From assembly GCA_947627195.1 (NCBI GenBank), contig CANQVC010000015.1, positions 1 through 33,821 on the forward strand: a stretch of 33,821 nucleotides of DNA, read 5' to 3'. The notes beneath the pieces were generated by a model. It was not told the origin of the DNA. It did no database searches and worked only from the letters and a program-made list of their open reading frames with translations. Shown piece by piece: positions 33,413-33,821 of the stretch; within the stretch, counting starts at the first letter, position 1; every line of letters begins with the position of its first letter. Position numbers and translations under genes: made by a program. The stretch is from an uncultured Bacilli bacterium. GTDB lineage: Bacteria > Bacillota_I > Bacilli_A > ML615J-28 > CAG-698.

Positions 33413-33821
33413 ATGAGAAATGAAAAAATAAGAAATATTACATTTTGCTCGATTATTATTGCATTAATTCTTTTATTAACATTAACAGGATGGGGTTATT
33501 TTCCAATAGGGCCAATTCCTGTAACTATTGTTCATATTCCAGTATTAATTGGGGCAATTGTTTTAGGAAAGAAATATGGATTAATATTAGGAGGAGCATT
33601 TGGTCTTACTTCAATGATTTTATCTTTCTTTTCCCTTACAACTCAAGCACCATTTACTAATCCATTACTTTCTGTATTACCAAGAATGCTTTTTGGCTTT
33701 ATTGTTTTTCCAATTTATTCTTTTTTAAATAAAAAAATTAAAGTAAAAGCAGTTGCTAATGGGTTATCTTTAGCTTTATCAACATTATTTCATACAGTAC
33801 TAGTATTAACAATTTTATATT
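33413..33821 (+). CDS. ECF transporter S component, partial (3' end outside window)
   Basis: The first 136 codons of a membrane protein run off the window end. The N-terminal pattern matches S components of energy-coupling-factor vitamin transporters: a first helix, then PIGPIPVTIVHIPVLIGAI, LGKKYGLILGGAFGLTSM, and the conserved NPLLSVLPRMLFG. These proteins bind a vitamin or cofactor precursor and work with the shared EcfA/EcfT module. This general pattern fits the pantothenate- or unspecified-substrate group, but the ligand cannot be assigned. AAAGG precedes ATG 33413 by 8 bp. Obg lies 22 bp upstream, so co-transcription is likely. Confidence 0.88.
   Translation, partial: MRNEKIRNITFCSIIIALILLLTLTGWGYFPIGPIPVTIVHIPVLIGAIVLGKKYGLILGGAFGLTSMILSFFSLTTQAPFTNPLLSVLPRMLFGFIVFPIYSFLNKKIKVKAVANGLSLALSTLFHTVLVLTILY

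Noticed and set aside
1-33821. CRISPR array or insertion sequence
   Set aside because: No regularly spaced identical repeats with unique spacers, no transposase-like frames and no terminal inverted repeats were seen.

Overview
The window is a very AT-rich (by eye roughly one quarter G+C), gene-dense bacterial chromosome segment. All recognised protein genes lie on the plus strand; the only well-supported minus-strand gene is a tRNA-Gly. A PolC-type replicative polymerase, the rplU-prp-rpmA cluster with a cleavable L27 extension, strong AAGGAGG ribosome sites and TTGNNN/17 bp/TATAAT promoters point to a low-GC Bacillota lineage near the Erysipelotrichia/Acholeplasma/uncultured gut Bacilli groups. 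Conserved proteins read through with the standard bacterial code and use TGG for Trp. A PPi-type phosphofructokinase and a rubrerythrin suggest fermentative, anaerobic life; a lipoprotein amidase and an Lgt-family protein suggest a cell with peptidoglycan and lipoproteins. These are inferences from gene content.

Layout. 1-7767: a short regulatory region (20-bp palindrome, 17-bp tandem repeats, extended -10 promoter) and one giant gene whose product fuses a CvpA-like four-helix membrane domain to about 23 degenerate helical modules. 7797-8487: tRNA-Cys and a decayed NADAR gene. 8513-16650: Lgt-like enzyme, PolC, YccA/Bax-inhibitor protein, AroQ, and GAPDH preceded by a cre-like palindrome. 16708-23240: AI-2E-type permease, an unrecognised protein, a TrmA/RlmD-type 23S rRNA methyltransferase, a peptidoglycan amidase lipoprotein and the PPi-type phosphofructokinase. 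23255-24289: a short SSB, then a 740-bp stretch without intact protein genes that holds terminators, possible minus-strand gene remnants and tRNA-Gly. 24390-30996: HAD hydrolase overlapping CCA-adding enzyme, a second stand-alone CvpA protein, rubrerythrin, a GNAT-like protein and a surface metallophosphoesterase. 31039-33821: rplU leader, rplU-prp-rpmA, obg and the start of an ECF transporter S component.

How the genes connect. gap and pfp are two glycolytic steps, each with its own promoter and palindrome. Prp trims the L27 extension encoded directly downstream, and Obg acts in ribosome assembly. The Lgt-like enzyme could modify the amidase lipoprotein. The most unusual item is the giant CvpA-repeat protein; its topology suggests a cell-surface structure of more than 2,200 residues, and I do not recognise the repeat family.
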